64,000 nt of DNA from contig BDGG01000004.1 of assembly GCA_001949185.1 (NCBI GenBank), positions 1,048,278-1,112,277 of the forward strand, written 5' to 3'. The stretch's first letter is position 1. Each line of letters opens with the position of its first letter. Under the pieces are notes generated by a model. It did no database searches. It worked only from the letters and a program-made list of their open reading frames with translations, and was not told the origin of the DNA. The stretch comes from Ramazzottius varieornatus. Its lineage: Eukaryota; Tardigrada; Eutardigrada; Parachela; Ramazzottiidae. Of the stretch, positions 24,801 to 37,855 are shown in pieces. Position numbers and translations under genes: made by a program.

Positions 24801-27800
24801 TGTCTCGCACCTCATTATCCCCGGTGTCTTCTATCAGCTCAACATCATCCACGGTATGACGATCCACCAGACCCTTCTCTTTCGTCGACATCTGCAATAA
24901 TTTGTCGTATTGACAGTATTCATTGCATGCTTATCGTCCTTCACTATCAGCGTAATGGCCGCATGTGTGAACGTTAGTTGGACTAATTGAAGAAAGTTAT
25001 TATATCGTGGTGAAAACATTGAAAATGATACTCAAATGTACCAAGAGTTTCGTGGTTTCTTAAATTAGCAATGTCGTGGGAAATTATATGAAAAATTTAT
25101 TGCGTCAGACATTTTCAATTCTACAGTTGGGCGCTGGGGAAAGCAGAACTTACAAGATCGTTATGTTGAGTGGCGCACCCTTCCAGTAGATGACAATGGA
25201 AATGTGCGCCAGTTGATATAACTATTCTATTCGTTTTGTTTTCCCAGCTTCCAATTTAATTTCCACTTCAGGTAGGTTTTCCGAGTACGTTTTTCTCAAT
25301 ATCTTTCATCGGTTTGGTCTTGTAGGTTTGTATCTGGGTGGACTAGGTCAGTTTCGGGATCTCTTCCTGGGTAATTTCATGCAGTTTCGCGGATGCATGC
25401 GGAACGTCAAGTTCAACACACAGGAAGCCAACCGAGTGCGCAATTGGGATATCATGCGGACGGTCAGCAACAATCAGACTCATGGGACCCATTCTGATTT
25501 CGTTCTCCAGCACATCCGGTGGGACTGTGACGAAGAGTTTAGCGCAAAGAACCACGAAGCCATCAGTTTCCTCCGCAGTGACAGCTTCGCAACCTTCAAC
25601 ACCTTGCCGATCCGTCAAAACGGGTCCGTTGCTTTCGAGTTCAAGACGATTGCTGCCGACGCCCTTATACTGTATGTTTATCACTCGAAAGCGAGCTACC
25701 ATCGAGATACTCTTAAATTAACAGTATTTTTCCAGATATAACGGCGGATCTCCGTCGCAGCCAGATTACTTGGCGGTGGACATCGTTCAAGGAAGATTAC
25801 GTTTTCAAGTCGACAAAGGTGCGTTTCTGAGTAATAATTTTCTTCTCGACTGACGGTTTGGGACTTTTGACTAACTGCTGATTTTGTTCACAGGAAATGG
25901 GGCAATGTTGCTGCAGTCGGAAGCGAAAGTAAACGATGGTTCTTGGCACAACGTTTCCTGCCAGGTTTCCACCGCCCACCTACAGCTTATTGTGGACGGT
26001 CGAGTCAATACTTTATCACCGCGATCCTCCTTACAGCGGTACCTCGACTTGGACGGGAGTCTCTACGTGGGTGGCATGGATGCACGTTATGGGACGCGCT
26101 CTTTACGAACCCACAATCTGTACGACCGGGCCTTCAGTGGCTGTCTACGTGACCTGCGTGTCAATGAGATAGATTTAGGTTTTGAGAATATGGTGGTGTC
26201 CAATGGGTTGGCCGCCCAATGCCTTTGGGACTACCCTTGTCAGACCCGTCAACCGTGTCTACCCTCGGCGGCCTGCTACCAAATTGGCCTGGATGGCTTC
26301 CGTTGTGATTGTGCCACCGCCGCTGGACGCAATCAGTCGGGCAGTAAATGCGAGAAGGATCGCCAGGATATGATTAATTGGGCCCAAGTCCTGCATTACA
26401 GCAACTTTAGCCTGCAGGAAGGAGCCCAACACACCATCAATCAGGGAAATATCCGCGTTATATGGAACTATCAGGACGAGAGTATTCGTCACTCGCAAAT
26501 TGTTTTCCATGTGCGTATTACTACCCATCACTTGCTCACACTTCGTTAACGATGCGATACAGTCGATAGACAGACCTCTTTTCAATATCCTGATTGTTTT
26601 TAGGTTCAACGGCCGGCACGCCATGGGCGTCTAGAGGTTAATTTAGAACCAAGACTGGCGGAAGTCAATACATTCACATATCTGGATGTCATGTCAGATC
26701 GTGTCCTGTATATCCATGACGGAAGTGAACGACCCCTCGACCATTTAGAACTATCCATCCACATACCGACCAACATGGGCAACCTCAGTCGTACTATTCC
26801 GCTGACCATCACCGTCCTACCGGAAAACGATCTACCAAAGCTGCTCTTCCCAAATGGTCCACAAATGGAAATCGTCCCTGGGACCGCTCGGACGTTGAGC
26901 GCTGACGTCATGCGGGCTATCGATCCAGACTCTAGCAATACCGCCCTTCGCTTCACCCTGTTGCAACCTCTCAAAGTATGCCGACAATATCCATGAAATT
27001 TTTATATTTTTGAAACTGGAGGCCGGGATACGAAGCGAACAACATCGTTATCTCAAGTTGCGCACGCTGCCAGCCTATTACAACGAAACGTGCGCCGCTC
27101 GGGATAACCATCTTGCACGCTTCGACCCGGCCTCTTGAGTTTCTGTCGACTTCCAGAAGATACTGTACGAACTCTATAATTTAATACTTTATTTGGCTAA
27201 GCTTTTGTCATACTTACAGGTCTCACAACTGAGGTACAGTTCCATAATGGGCGACTACCATTTACCCAATACGTCCGATAGTGAAGCTTCATCAGACCCA
27301 ACGAGCCTGGGTTCTCCGTCCTTGGCCATAACTGAGTTTACCCAAGCTGACATCGATGCCGGTCTCGTGGAGGTTTTCTTTAACGGGTCGCTGACTGAGC
27401 AAGACTTGGCCGTGTTTTCCGTGTCGGATGGGATCAACACCAGTAAAGAAAAGAGTACCCTGTCAATCATTCCCCTAAAACTGAGCATTCATGCAGTGAC
27501 CAATAAGGGCCTTAGTGTTCCCATCAATTCCTCTTCCCTCATTACCCAAAACAATCTTTCCTTCGCCACTAACGCCATCCACCAAAACTTGACCATCGTA
27601 TACGCCATGATCCAGCCGCCGGCTTTCGGACGTCTCGAGCGGTTGTATAACAATACCCACTGGACAACTACCAAGTCCTTCACCCAAGACGATATCAATA
27701 CGCTCGCTGTCCGTTACGTTCATTTGAGCGATTTTCCCAGCCGTGATGCCTTCCGCGTTCGCCTCAGGTAACAAGCTTACCGAGTGCTGTTAAATACCGT

Positions 27801-30800
27801 AGAAAAACACCGAAGTGAGGCTTTTCGTCGTGCGTAAGAGGGTAGCGTGGAAATTGAAACAACAGAATTGCTCATGGAGAAACTGACTCGGAAATTGCCA
27901 ATAAATTGGAATTTTAGTGCTAATGTTTCTTTTTCAGTGCCTTACCTGGCAGTGTGGACCAAAGTATAAGTGCCGTTGTACAGATTCGCTTCATGCAGAA
28001 CAAGCTCAAAACCGTCCATTTAGAACCGCTCACCTTCACTACTGCCAGAGCTCCTCTTACCAAAGAAGTTCTTCTCCACGAGCAAGAACCAATGCCGACC
28101 TCGCCCGAGAACATCGTTTACGTGATAAAGAGACTACCTATTTATGGGCTTTTGCAGAAGAATAATTTGCCCTTTCAGCTCAACGAACGCTTCAGCCAAG
28201 CGGATGTCAATGCCGGCTCGCTAACTTATTCCTTGACCAGTCTCGCACCCAACCGCGACATTCCCCAACGGGACCATGTCCTCCTGGACGTTGACCAGTC
28301 TTCGTCAGGTATAAATTCTGTGCTCCGTTTTTCATTGACGTCACCCTTCATTGCTGATGTTTCTTTGGCTTGTAGAAAATATAAATCCTATACCACAACC
28401 AGCTCGATCAATCCGTCTAGTCTTCAAGTACGACCCGGCTGGGTCCTCACCTTGGAAGCTCCACGATTTCGAGCTCAACCTCAACGAAAGCGGAAGTGCC
28501 GTCCTATCCATCAACACCCTGTCCATTGAGCACAATGGCTTGATTGATCGCACCTGCAGTTTCTCCCTAGCCAGCTACCCTGAACACGGCATGCTCCAGA
28601 CTCGCGACCAGCGCAACGTCTCGGACTTTACCGTACAAGACTTGGAACAACGGTCAGTCTTCTACCGGCACGACGGATCAGAGAGCCAGTTGGACGTCAT
28701 CAACCTCATAGCCCGCTGTCGTCCCGCTGGAGCTGGTCAAGTTGTCTCCCTTCAAGTGCCTTTACTGGTCAATATCCAGCTGAGTAACAACCATCGACCG
28801 ACAGCCACACGACTGGGTCCATTGTTCCTCATACAAAACTCGACAAGGCTCCTGACGACCGATGACATCATGTTGGACGACGAGGATGTACTGTCGTCGC
28901 CGAAAGAGTCATTGCAGTTCGTGCATCGTGGATTACAGAATGCGGATCTGTTGCATCTGTCCGATCGGCAAATGCCCATCTTTCGATGCTCGCAGAGTGA
29001 TATCATGCAAAAGCATATTTTAGTTCGACATAAAGGGCCTTTACATGGCGAGTCGACCGTGTATCTGCAGGATGGTGAAGGCATCTTCAGCACGGAAAAA
29101 ATGACCATTCAAGCTGAAGCCTTACAGTTGTCAGCGAAAGAGACGTTGATGATGCCTCGGACAGTCGACACAAAAGTCGTTCTCAAATTAGAGGTAAGGT
29201 GTTGAGCATTGTTATCCACATCAGAGTGTTGTCTGGTTTTGAGTTGATGATTGTGCAGGATCTGGAGTTTCGAACGAATGCGGATCTTCGGTGGAACACA
29301 GTAGCTTTGACTGTACAGAAAGGCCCAAAGTACGGCAGCGCAGTAATCCAACAGAGCGTACTCAAGGACCGTCCTGTTGTGGTCTACCGACTGTCGAAAA
29401 AGAACGCCGCCCTGGCCGAGAATCTGATAGACTCTTTCGTGGTGCAGTTCGATCTGAACAATTCAACAGTGTTCACTTTGGTCAACATGGTACCGCTGTT
29501 ACCGATACGGGTCTCTGAAAATTCCGAGGCTGTTTTGGTCAAAGAACACTCCAGCGCAGTGATCACTTCCGCTTCCCTGTCCGTCACTCACCCACTGTTT
29601 GATGCCAACCATCTGGTCTACAGCATCTTACAAGCTCCCAACTATGGCTTCCTTTCCTTGGCTTCCAGTGGTGTGCCGGCTCAGTCTTTCAGCCAAGCAG
29701 ACATCGATCGCGGTGAGCCATACAGGTCTAGCCGTTATAAAAACTGCCCCGAGACAGCTGCGCACTACGTCACTGCGGCCTGTTTGTACCGCGGTAACGT
29801 CATGCAGACGAAATTTTCCGTTTCGTCACCGATTCACTCCCTTTCATGGAGCCAAACGCTGTAAGCCATCTAATTTTGCGCTCGTTTGTAGGGAAGGTTC
29901 AGTATGTTCAAGAGAAAGCAAGCTCGACCTTTCGCGACCACGTTGTCCTTCAGGCTCATGCGCCTGTTGAATCGGTCAGCAACGCTACTATGCCCCTAAC
30001 GATGCTCATACTACCGTATAGCCCTCCTCAAGTGACAAAGCCCGAACCATACCGAGCCAAGGAAGGCGGCTTGATCAAAATGAAGTTCAGCGACCTGCTG
30101 CAAGATATCCCCAACGCCGATCACTTACCGTTGCGTGTCCAGATGAAAGCTAAACCGACCCATGGCAAGGCCTACGTCGACAAAGAAGGTACGACCTGCT
30201 TGGAGTGCTCAACCTTCCACAAGAAAACTTCAAAAAATTAGTAACTTTGAGCTGTGAAAAATACTCTCTTTTTTCCATCAGGTGCTCTACTCTACACTCA
30301 CGATGGCTCGGAGACCCTGAACGACACATTTACCATCGTCGTCCAGCTGGACAAGCTCGAACTCAGCTGGAATAAAGACATCGACGTACTCATACAGCCC
30401 ATCAACGACCGTCCACCCCAGCTTTTTCTCAAGAAAGCCCTCGACGTCTGGCAAGGACAAAGGACTTTGCTCAGCAGCGAACAGTTCGAAGCGCTGGATG
30501 AAGACAGCGACGCCGATCTGCCGAGCATGGTCTACTATGTCCAGAACAACAGTCAGGCAATGATCGTGGTGGACGGTCAGCCGGCCACCTCCTTCAGCAC
30601 GCAAGATGTGGAGAACCGTCGAGTGGGCTGCGATACCAGCATGTACGGTGCCAACACGTCCAGCTTGGTCTTGTCAGCCGGCGATGGCAAACACCAGTCT
30701 GAGCCCCTGACCATCCCCGTCCGTGTCGTCACTTTACAGCTCGTTATTTCACGCAACGAAAGCATAGAAGTAGCGCGCAGTTCGTCGCTCATCATAACTC

Positions 30801-33728
30801 CGGACGAGCTGGACATCTCCGCCAAGAAGGTTTTGCTGAAGGATAACAGAGAACTAGAGCCGATGCTGTTCAAATCGGCGGATCTCCACTACGACATTCT
30901 CCAACAGCCTCAATATGGCTTCATAGGTATAACGTAACAGAAATAGTGCGTCATTAAAACTCATTCCATGGAATAAAGTATCGTAGAATAATACCGCGCT
31001 CGTCAGGTAGATTAATTGTTTTATCGTAGGCAAAAAGACTTTTACTTTATAGCCAACTTAAGCTTCGTAAACACCTTTCCGACTCTGTTTTTGCGATCCA
31101 GTCCTGGTTAGAGGGCCTTTTTCTTGAACATAGGTAGTGATATAATTATATCTGCTCTTCTACAGGACTGCTTGATGGAACCGATGGGTCCAGCGGACAA
31201 GGAGTTCCTCGCCGGACAGATACATTCACCCAAAAAGATCTGCAAGAGGGACGTGTGGCCTACGTTCAGTCTTCCGCGTCCCTGCCAGCGGACCATACGC
31301 ATCCCAATACTGACCGCTTCTACTTCAGTGTCAGATTAACCAAACCGCAGCCAGCTCGATTGGACAAGCTGATGTTCGAGATCAAGATCCGCGCTTCGTC
31401 CGATTCCAGCATCCGGTCTTCCTCGTTGATCGTTCCCAGCGGCAGCTCAGTCTTGCTCAAACGGCTGCACCTCGACGCAACTCGTTTCATGCCACGAGGA
31501 GAGTGGAAAAAGATCCAGTACACGGTCGTCAACACGCCCAAACTGGGGACGCTCAACCTGGACAGTTCGAACATTCTGAAGGCTGGAAGCACTTTTACCC
31601 AGACAGACATCAACAAGGTACGACATCGCATCGCAGTAGTGCCAATTGCAGAAGAATTCCTCACCATAGTCGAGGCGTTTGATATCATTTCAAGCCAGCA
31701 GACGTTTCCTGGCAGAACCAAACAAGAGCAAAATAGTTGTGCCGCGAATTAGCTTGGAGAATAACTTGATGGTTCTTGCAGCACCGTCTGAATTACCAGC
31801 ACTTCGGAAAGGACGGTCAGACAACCCGTGACACGATCGTTCTGGACCTGTCCATGCCTCAACGCAAGCCTGTGCGCCTGACCGTTAACATCACCATCGC
31901 CACGTCCGACACGCATCTGAAAGTAACGGCACAAGATGCCGACGTGGTTTCTGGCGACAACCTGACACTCAGTCAAGATGTTTTACGCACTAACCAGGAC
32001 AGCAACCCAGGCTTGGCCCTTCGATATCGCCTGTTTAAGGATGTTCGCGGTGGACAGTTTTTGCTGCGTGGCTCCGCCACTCGCGAGTTCTCGCAGCGTG
32101 ACATCATTAGCAAGGCGGTCATGTTCTGTCATGATGGCGTCACAGATGATCCACGTACTATTGCTGTCCAGCTGGAGACCCTCTTGCCGCGAGATACCAA
32201 CGCCAGCAGCGCCGTTTCCGAACTGCTGCTGTTGAACATCCATGTCATTCCTTTCTACTTCCGGCTGGACAACCAAGCTAACATGAGTCTTCTCCAAGGT
32301 AAAATTTACGGCAAAGTATATTTTCATTCTGAAACAAAAACTACAATATACGTGAAAAAGGTTTATGGCACGGTACCAAACTTTTAGTACAATTATAAAG
32401 CTTGCAGATTTCAGTGGCAGATAGTAATCAACGACATTGCCTACATAATCGTGATCATTTTCTACAGTGATTCTGATATTCGTTCAATTTTGCGTCTGTT
32501 CTGTCAGGTACTTTCGAGATGGCTCTGAATACTTCCGTAATATCGATCGGCTCCAACGCTGATAAATCGCGTATCTCCTACCAAGTTCTCAAGGAGCCTC
32601 GATACGGTCATCTTCGATCGGCCAACACGTCTCGACCGGTGCCACTGAAAACCTTCACCCAAACCGATGTGGACAAGAGCCGAATTTTCTACCAGCAAAC
32701 CGCGCTCGACCAGTGGGAAGACTCTTTCATGCTGCAGATCTCTTTAAAGAAAGGGCCCAACTTTATCACTTTACCCAACAAGACCCTTCACGTGACGTAA
32801 GTTCGGAACGTCACATTCCTCCAGCAACGCTAGTTGATGTGATACTATAGTATCGTAGTTTCCAACTTTTCATCGTTGTAGGGTTGTTCCTTTGGCAAAG
32901 ATGGAACCCATAACCGTAGCTGCAAGTCACGCTATCCCACTTTCTCTCTCCATGCTCGACGCTTCCGCCCTGAAAACTCATACAGGCCAAGAACCAACCT
33001 ACCGCATCCTGAGCGGACCACTTTTCGGCTCTCTGATGTGGGCCAATCAGACCGACAGCTCTCAACCCGCGAACAAAAGCTTCACTACCGAGAAAGTCAC
33101 CTGGTTCCGTCACGACGACATCGTCCACAAGCGTATCCTATACAAAAGTCCAATGGACCTCCGCCTCTCTGCTCCAGGCGGAGACATCCATGACAGCATA
33201 GTCTTCCTCCTTACAGCCGGTCCTGAAGTTCAGACAGCCCGAGGAACCATCCAGATCAAAGTCAAGCAGCTCTTCCAAACTCCCACCAAGATAGCTACGA
33301 ACGATACAGCGCTCATAGCAGGTATCGTCATCTCTGTTGTGATAGCAGCTGCTACCGTCTTCGCTTTCCTGGTCGTGAAGTGCCGGAAGAAGGAACTACA
33401 ACGACAGAAACGAGCTTCCATCGCTCAGCACGCACACCTCTCGCCTTTGTTCGGAGCAAAAGGACAGGCGATCGATTCGCCTGACTCGGACGGCTTCAAG
33501 AGCCAACAGAATGGAAGGAAGCGGATGCCGCCTGCCACGGTCCCTAGCTGTAAAGTCATACCCATTCGCCGAGCTGGGAAGAACTTCCGCGCGGCTGAAA
33601 CGGAACTGCATCCACTGGATGCCTACAGGGAAGACTTGTACGGGACAGCGGCCCATAGTAATGGGTTCTTGCTCCCGCAAACTGACACGAGGACGCCGGT
33701 TCTCAGTAAGAACCAATACTGGGTCTGA
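18845..33728 (+). CDS. CSPG4: Chondroitin sulfate proteoglycan 4 / NG2 / Kon-tiki homologue
   Basis: Single-pass cell-surface proteoglycan for cell-matrix adhesion and signalling. Sixteen exons join in phase to 2,416 codons (human: 2,322): 18845-19088, 24503-24853, 25326-25671, 25736-25818, 25894-26510, 26604-26975, 27220-27767, 27938-28308, 28376-29193, 29259-29712, 29892-30188, 30282-30926, 31166-31617, 31782-32298, 32508-32796, 32882-33728. A hydrophobic segment (ILLGFLMLWMCL) is followed by ASFYGDSHLWLALQ, matching the start of mature NG2. Two LamG domains come next, then a six-Cys EGF-like module near 26235-26360. A long CSPG-repeat array follows (FIHDGSE-type motifs, TQ.DI). The TM helix is ALIAGIVISVVIAAATVF, and the cytoplasmic tail ends in QYWV, identical to the PDZ ligand of human NG2. 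SSGQG near 31195 is a possible glycosaminoglycan site. A spliced leader ending at 18820 is likely; the N-terminus before the hydrophobic core is unusually long and acidic. Confidence 0.95.
19089..24502 (+). other. 5.4-kb first coding intron of CSPG4
   Basis: The donor ACCG|GTAGGT and acceptor CTTTCTTTGCAG leave phase 1 on both sides, and the joined codon gives the mature NG2 start (A-SFYGDS). It is by far the longest intron in the window; long first introns often hold enhancers. Inside I see one hairpin-family copy at 20507, a tandem copy of GCTATTGGGTAGTT near 23977-24004, and no credible coding sequence. Confidence 0.85.
20507..20635 (+). repeat. GTGGCGCAC hairpin family, copy 2
   Basis: The outer arms GAGACGTGGGC and CCCCACGTCCC pair, as does the core AGTGGCGCAG / CTGCGCCACT. 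Intermediate arms are less perfect (for example AACCAGA with TCTGGAT). The loop GGGCCAGGGACAATGAGAAG resembles the other copies. Confidence 0.8.
25133..25248 (+). repeat. GTGGCGCAC hairpin family, copy 3
   Basis: It lies in the CSPG4 intron 24854-25325. GCTGGGGAAAGCAGAAC pairs with the right end GTTTTGTTTTCCCAGC, and GAGTGGCGCAC pairs with GTGCGCCAG. The loop is CCAGTAGATGACAATGGAAA. Confidence 0.85.
27019..27134 (+). repeat. GTGGCGCAC hairpin family, copy 4
   Basis: It lies in the CSPG4 intron 26976-27219. The ends GAGGCCGGG and CCCGGCCTC are exact complements. Inner arms ACGAAGCG / CGCTTCG and GTTATCTC / GGATAAC follow, with the core TTGCGCACG / CGTGCGCC. The outer arm sequence is unlike that of copies 1 and 3. 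Confidence 0.85.
29758..29806. repeat. Short intronic hairpin in CSPG4
   Basis: CTGCGCACTACGTCACTGCGG pairs with CCGCGGTAACGTCATGCAG around a 9-base loop in the intron 29713-29891. It is not clearly related to the GTGGCGCAC family. Confidence 0.6.
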
Positions 33729-35698
33729 ACTTGATTAGATGAATCCTTGATCGAGAGGGAAAACTATTTAACGTGCCAAAGTTTTGTATTTTTAATTTTG
33801 ATTTGAACAGTGAAGAGCGTTGATTTTTGCCCTCTGAGAACTGTTGATTTTGATTTTGTCTGAAACTGCCCTACTTGAAATACAGTACCTGATGATTACC
33901 GACAGAAAAAAATCTAACGAGATATCATTCAGTCGGAAATATTTGGGCTTTTAGTAGGCTCAAAACTTGTTGATAGATACCAACGGACTGCAGGCGTTAT
34001 CGCTGTTCGCAGCATTCACTGGTTGCACCGGAAGTCCAGGAATGTGCTGACTGACTGGCGCAAACAGCTCAACTTCCACCGTGAGCGTTTCAGTAAAGGC
34101 CCATTATTTGACAACGAGTTAGGGCTTGCTCGTTGGTCGCATTTCTGGGGCCAAAAGGATCAAGATGTACAATGCCTCTTTGCTCGGTTTACCACGTCTT
34201 GCGCCAAAAAACGAACCAGACCTTTGTACTCATACAGTGCACAAATATGAAAACCTTGCGTGTAGATTTCACCATTGTCTGTTGGGATTTTCCACTCAGC
34301 GTAGCGGGACTTACAACCGGATGTTGTGCGGAGGTGAAAGCTGTGCTCTCCGGTATATGCAGGTACATGAGCTCTTGTTTTTTTCTTTGGCTGAATTGAT
34401 ACCAACAACACTATGTAGGCAGCGAGGAGGGTGGCTGAAGGCGGCTCGAACTTGTCACAACGAACTTTAGCGGTAGTAAAAAGCGCATATCATGTTGCTG
34501 CTCTGAAACACGTTATGCGTGACCTGCTGACGTTACAACTGACGTTATCCACAAGGTTTACCTTTAGCACTACCGGCAAAACTTGTGGTCCACAATGGTC
34601 TATAGTCTTATTCTGCTGAGTCCGGAGCTCGGCCACTCCTCTGCAAGAGGGATTAGGGGGGAAAAGAGGCATAAAAAGGGTCATTCTTGCTGTCATATTG
34701 ATGGTCACAGTTATCAGGTACAAGTTCTTGTTTTTCTCGTTTCACGAGCTCATCCAGAATGGTCAGTCGCATTTCTACCAGTGAGTTTGCCACAGTGCTG
34801 CCATTTTACTACGGATTTTCCTCACCTATTCCCGCAGCGGTATCGGTGGAATGGCGTTCCATAAATTACGAGCCATTCTGGTTGCGAAACTCGACTTGGA
34901 ACGCAGTAAAAGCGCGCTCGTCGACATATTTCTTTGGTAGGCGGATGCGCACACAAAGCAGGTGAATTTTCAAAACCTGTTCGATGCGGTGCGCTCAGAA
35001 TATTACATCATATTAAGTTAGACCCACCCTTCGTTTACTGATCGTCTTAGTCTTACGCTGGAAACAGGCGCGCAAAGTTCAGCGGCCAAGACTTCCAAAT
35101 ATTCAATGATGGGTAATCAGATGAGCACACGATTACATCCGCGAGCTATACCTGTCTGACGTCTGACCAATGCATTCAGGTATCAAGAACCAATGCCAGT
35201 GGATCAGGTCAGCCATTTCTCATAATAAACCGTCAAGTACCTTGGTACATACAACAGTACGCAACCGTGGCCTGTATGCATAAAACTACGCTGTTAAGAG
35301 CCGGCGACCCAGCACTGCCAACAGTACAGTTGAATTGACCATAGAGTCCTCTACGCCCCGGTACTCCAATCAGCCATCAGATAGCGATCAGATTACGTTT
35401 AAAGTTAAGACATCAACGTGCTGAGCTCGCTCAGATTCGGCCAAGTGTGGTGACTTACTCAGCGTGAGCTGACCAGATCTGACTGACAAGTAAAGAGCCA
35501 GCTTAGGACTTTTTCCCCCATCCTTACTTTAGCTTGATCCATTCATCTTTCAGGTACGCCACTTAGCCGCTCAAGCATCATTTGCTCATAGTTGTGGAAC
35601 ATCCTCGACTTACTCTCCCCGACTCATCTCATACCGTTGATTGAGGATTTGCCAGTGTCTCGGAGACTTTTCGTTCGAACGTCTGGCAAGGAAGTAAA
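33729..35698. other. Intergenic region between CSPG4 and the reeler gene
   Basis: Two kilobases holding the 3' UTR of CSPG4 and the promoter and leader of the reeler gene. Open frames up to about 114 codons (34126-34470) lack recognisable motifs and overlap other frames. I found no RNA gene or element. Confidence 0.5.
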
Positions 35699-37855
35699 AT
35701 GGAGTCTTCGTGGATTACCGTCTTTTTAGTGACTTTGTGGACCTGGGAAGCTGTCAAGGCCTTGCCAACGGGAGCTCCATCAACTGCCTGTATTTCCATG
35801 TACCCTCAACATCCGGGTCCGAACGGCCCAGTTTCCGCACAGCCTTCCCTTGTGGTCCCTTTCAGGATCGACGTGGCAGCTGTGGACAATGGCCGACAAT
35901 GTGAGTTTATTTCAACAAACAAATATTTCTGTCTTGTTCGATCGTTCTTTGTTATCCTGCAAACGTAACTCTTCACCTTCCTAAACCATCAATGAAAATT
36001 AATATCACCATACGGCTCAAGTCACGTACCGGTAGTTGACTGATAAAATTAGCGCTGAAATAAAATTTGGGAGACCGGCAAAATTTAATGATGTCATGAT
36101 GATCGTTAAAACAGGAAATTTCCTGTTAGGCGGACACGCTGTGGAAGGTTCTTTTCTGATTTGACATGACATATTATCGTTTGTGTCTTGCCATGCATAG
36201 TTTCTCGTTATATAGACAAGATTAACGTCGTGAGGAACAGCAATTTTCCCGGCCAGCCTCCGCTTCTTGGTTTCTTCATGCAAGTGCGCGATCCCGTTTC
36301 GGACACGCCTTTAGGCGAGTTCGTCCAACTGCCGCCGTACGCACGCATCGGAGACTGCGGCGGAAACAGCACAGTCACCCACCAAAACCGCCAAGAAAAA
36401 GCGATCGACCAAGCCTTGGAATTTCTGTGGAGTCCCAACAACCTGCCCTTGAACACCAAGAACCTTCAAGTCTTGTAAGTCTACTCCTATTTTCTAAAGT
36501 GGAATCTTTACGGAAACCGCTCGACTTTGCTCTAATTAGGACAAGAATGTGAAGAGCCAAAGTCTGGTTTAAGTTGACCGTGCTCGACGCACTCGCTCAA
36601 CTTGTTCTGCTGGCTCTCGATCTTACATCCTGTCCTCGACCATTCAGCTAAACCATTTGACAGACAGACGTTACCTACTATTCATAGGGTTCTTCAGACC
36701 TTGTGGTGGCAGTGATGTGGCCAGTCACTATGACTAAATGCTCAGCTCCGCACAGTCACGCCTTTCTGGTTTAATTATAGTCGTAAATTCAGAGAAAGCC
36801 ATCGGCAGAGACGTCTTTTGGGTGGCTAAAAATGGATGAAACCCACAGTTGACAAGAAAGCGTAACAGATGTTTAGATTTGGAAACATGAGGAAATGCAT
36901 CTTTGGTGTAGATCGTGCTGCAGGTAGTACGGTAGATAGGTAACGCCACAGTTTCCATAAAAAAGAACACGACTAAATCTCAGGTTAGTCTTGCCGGAAA
37001 CCTTGCTTCCGCGCAAGAAGGAGATCTCAGCCTTCAAATTTCCGCTGAATGTCGGAGAATGTTGCAGAGAAGCAAAACTGAAATTAACAGTCGAGCAGCT
37101 GAGTTGATTGTTGATTTACTTCCGCGTCCGCCAAGTCCGCGACTTGATTTCCGCGCTTGATTGACTACACGGAGCTGCAGTTGGTTTTGACTGGTCACTG
37201 CTCATCGCTTTGTCTAATCTCACACAGAAATTGATGTCATTGTTGGAAACCGTACTTTGTGCTTCGTTTACGTTCATGAATTTTCTCTATTTTCAGAGGG
37301 ACGTTCGTGCAGAACATGCAGACCTTCTGGGTGAAGGTGCCTTCGCAGATTTTCACCGTCACTGTGCCAGCAGCTCACGCCACCAATGCCAACTTGCAAG
37401 AAGCTCCGGCCGTTATTCAAGTGGACAACAATGCTAGCCCAAGTCCTTCAGCGATCAACAACGTCAACCTCAACAGCCCAGGTACGTTGTAGTTCTTGTG
37501 CTCAAACGGATACGGCTCTCCTTGGCCTGCTTTGTCCAACAGACTCTCAGCATGCATAACGTCAACAGCAAGGCCTGGCACTTGATGTTCTGCTGAGCTT
37601 GACAGTCTAACAAACTCTCGGATGACTTTTACAGTGACTTCACCCAATGATCGTCGGCCGGGGTTCGGTAACTCTGCGTTGGCCGGTAGTGGACTGGTCA
37701 CTGCCAACGATGGCACCCAACAATCGTCGTTGAATGCCCAAGCTCAAGACCCCAACGCCTCACGCCCAAACTACCGAGTGGTCAATTCAGCAACGTCAGC
37801 CGTCTCCTTCCTCCTTTCCACCATTCTTTTCAGTAGCGTGGCTTTACTATTGTAA
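35699..37855 (+). CDS. Secreted reeler-domain protein with GPI-type C-terminus
   Basis: Four exons (35699-35900, 36216-36474, 37297-37481, 37635-37855) join in phase to 288 residues. An N-terminal signal peptide (ITVFLVTLWTWEAVKA) precedes LPTGAPSTACISMYPQHPG, the standard reeler opening. GQPPLLGFFMQVRDP, a GDCGGNSTVTHQNR segment and LGTFVQNMQTFWVKVPSQIF complete a reeler domain to about residue 190. A Pro/Asn/Ser-rich stalk follows, then a C-terminal hydrophobic run (AVSFLLSTILFSSVALLL) with no basic tail, typical of a GPI-anchor signal. No DOMON or cytochrome b561 domain is present, so it is not an FRRS1-type reductase. Reeler-only proteins include insect Noduler-like immune proteins, but the function here is unknown. 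Confidence 0.85.

Noticed and set aside
34023..34470. Overlapping open frames considered as a transposase or retroelement remnant
   Set aside because: No DDE, reverse-transcriptase or zinc-finger motif is visible, and three frames are equally open.
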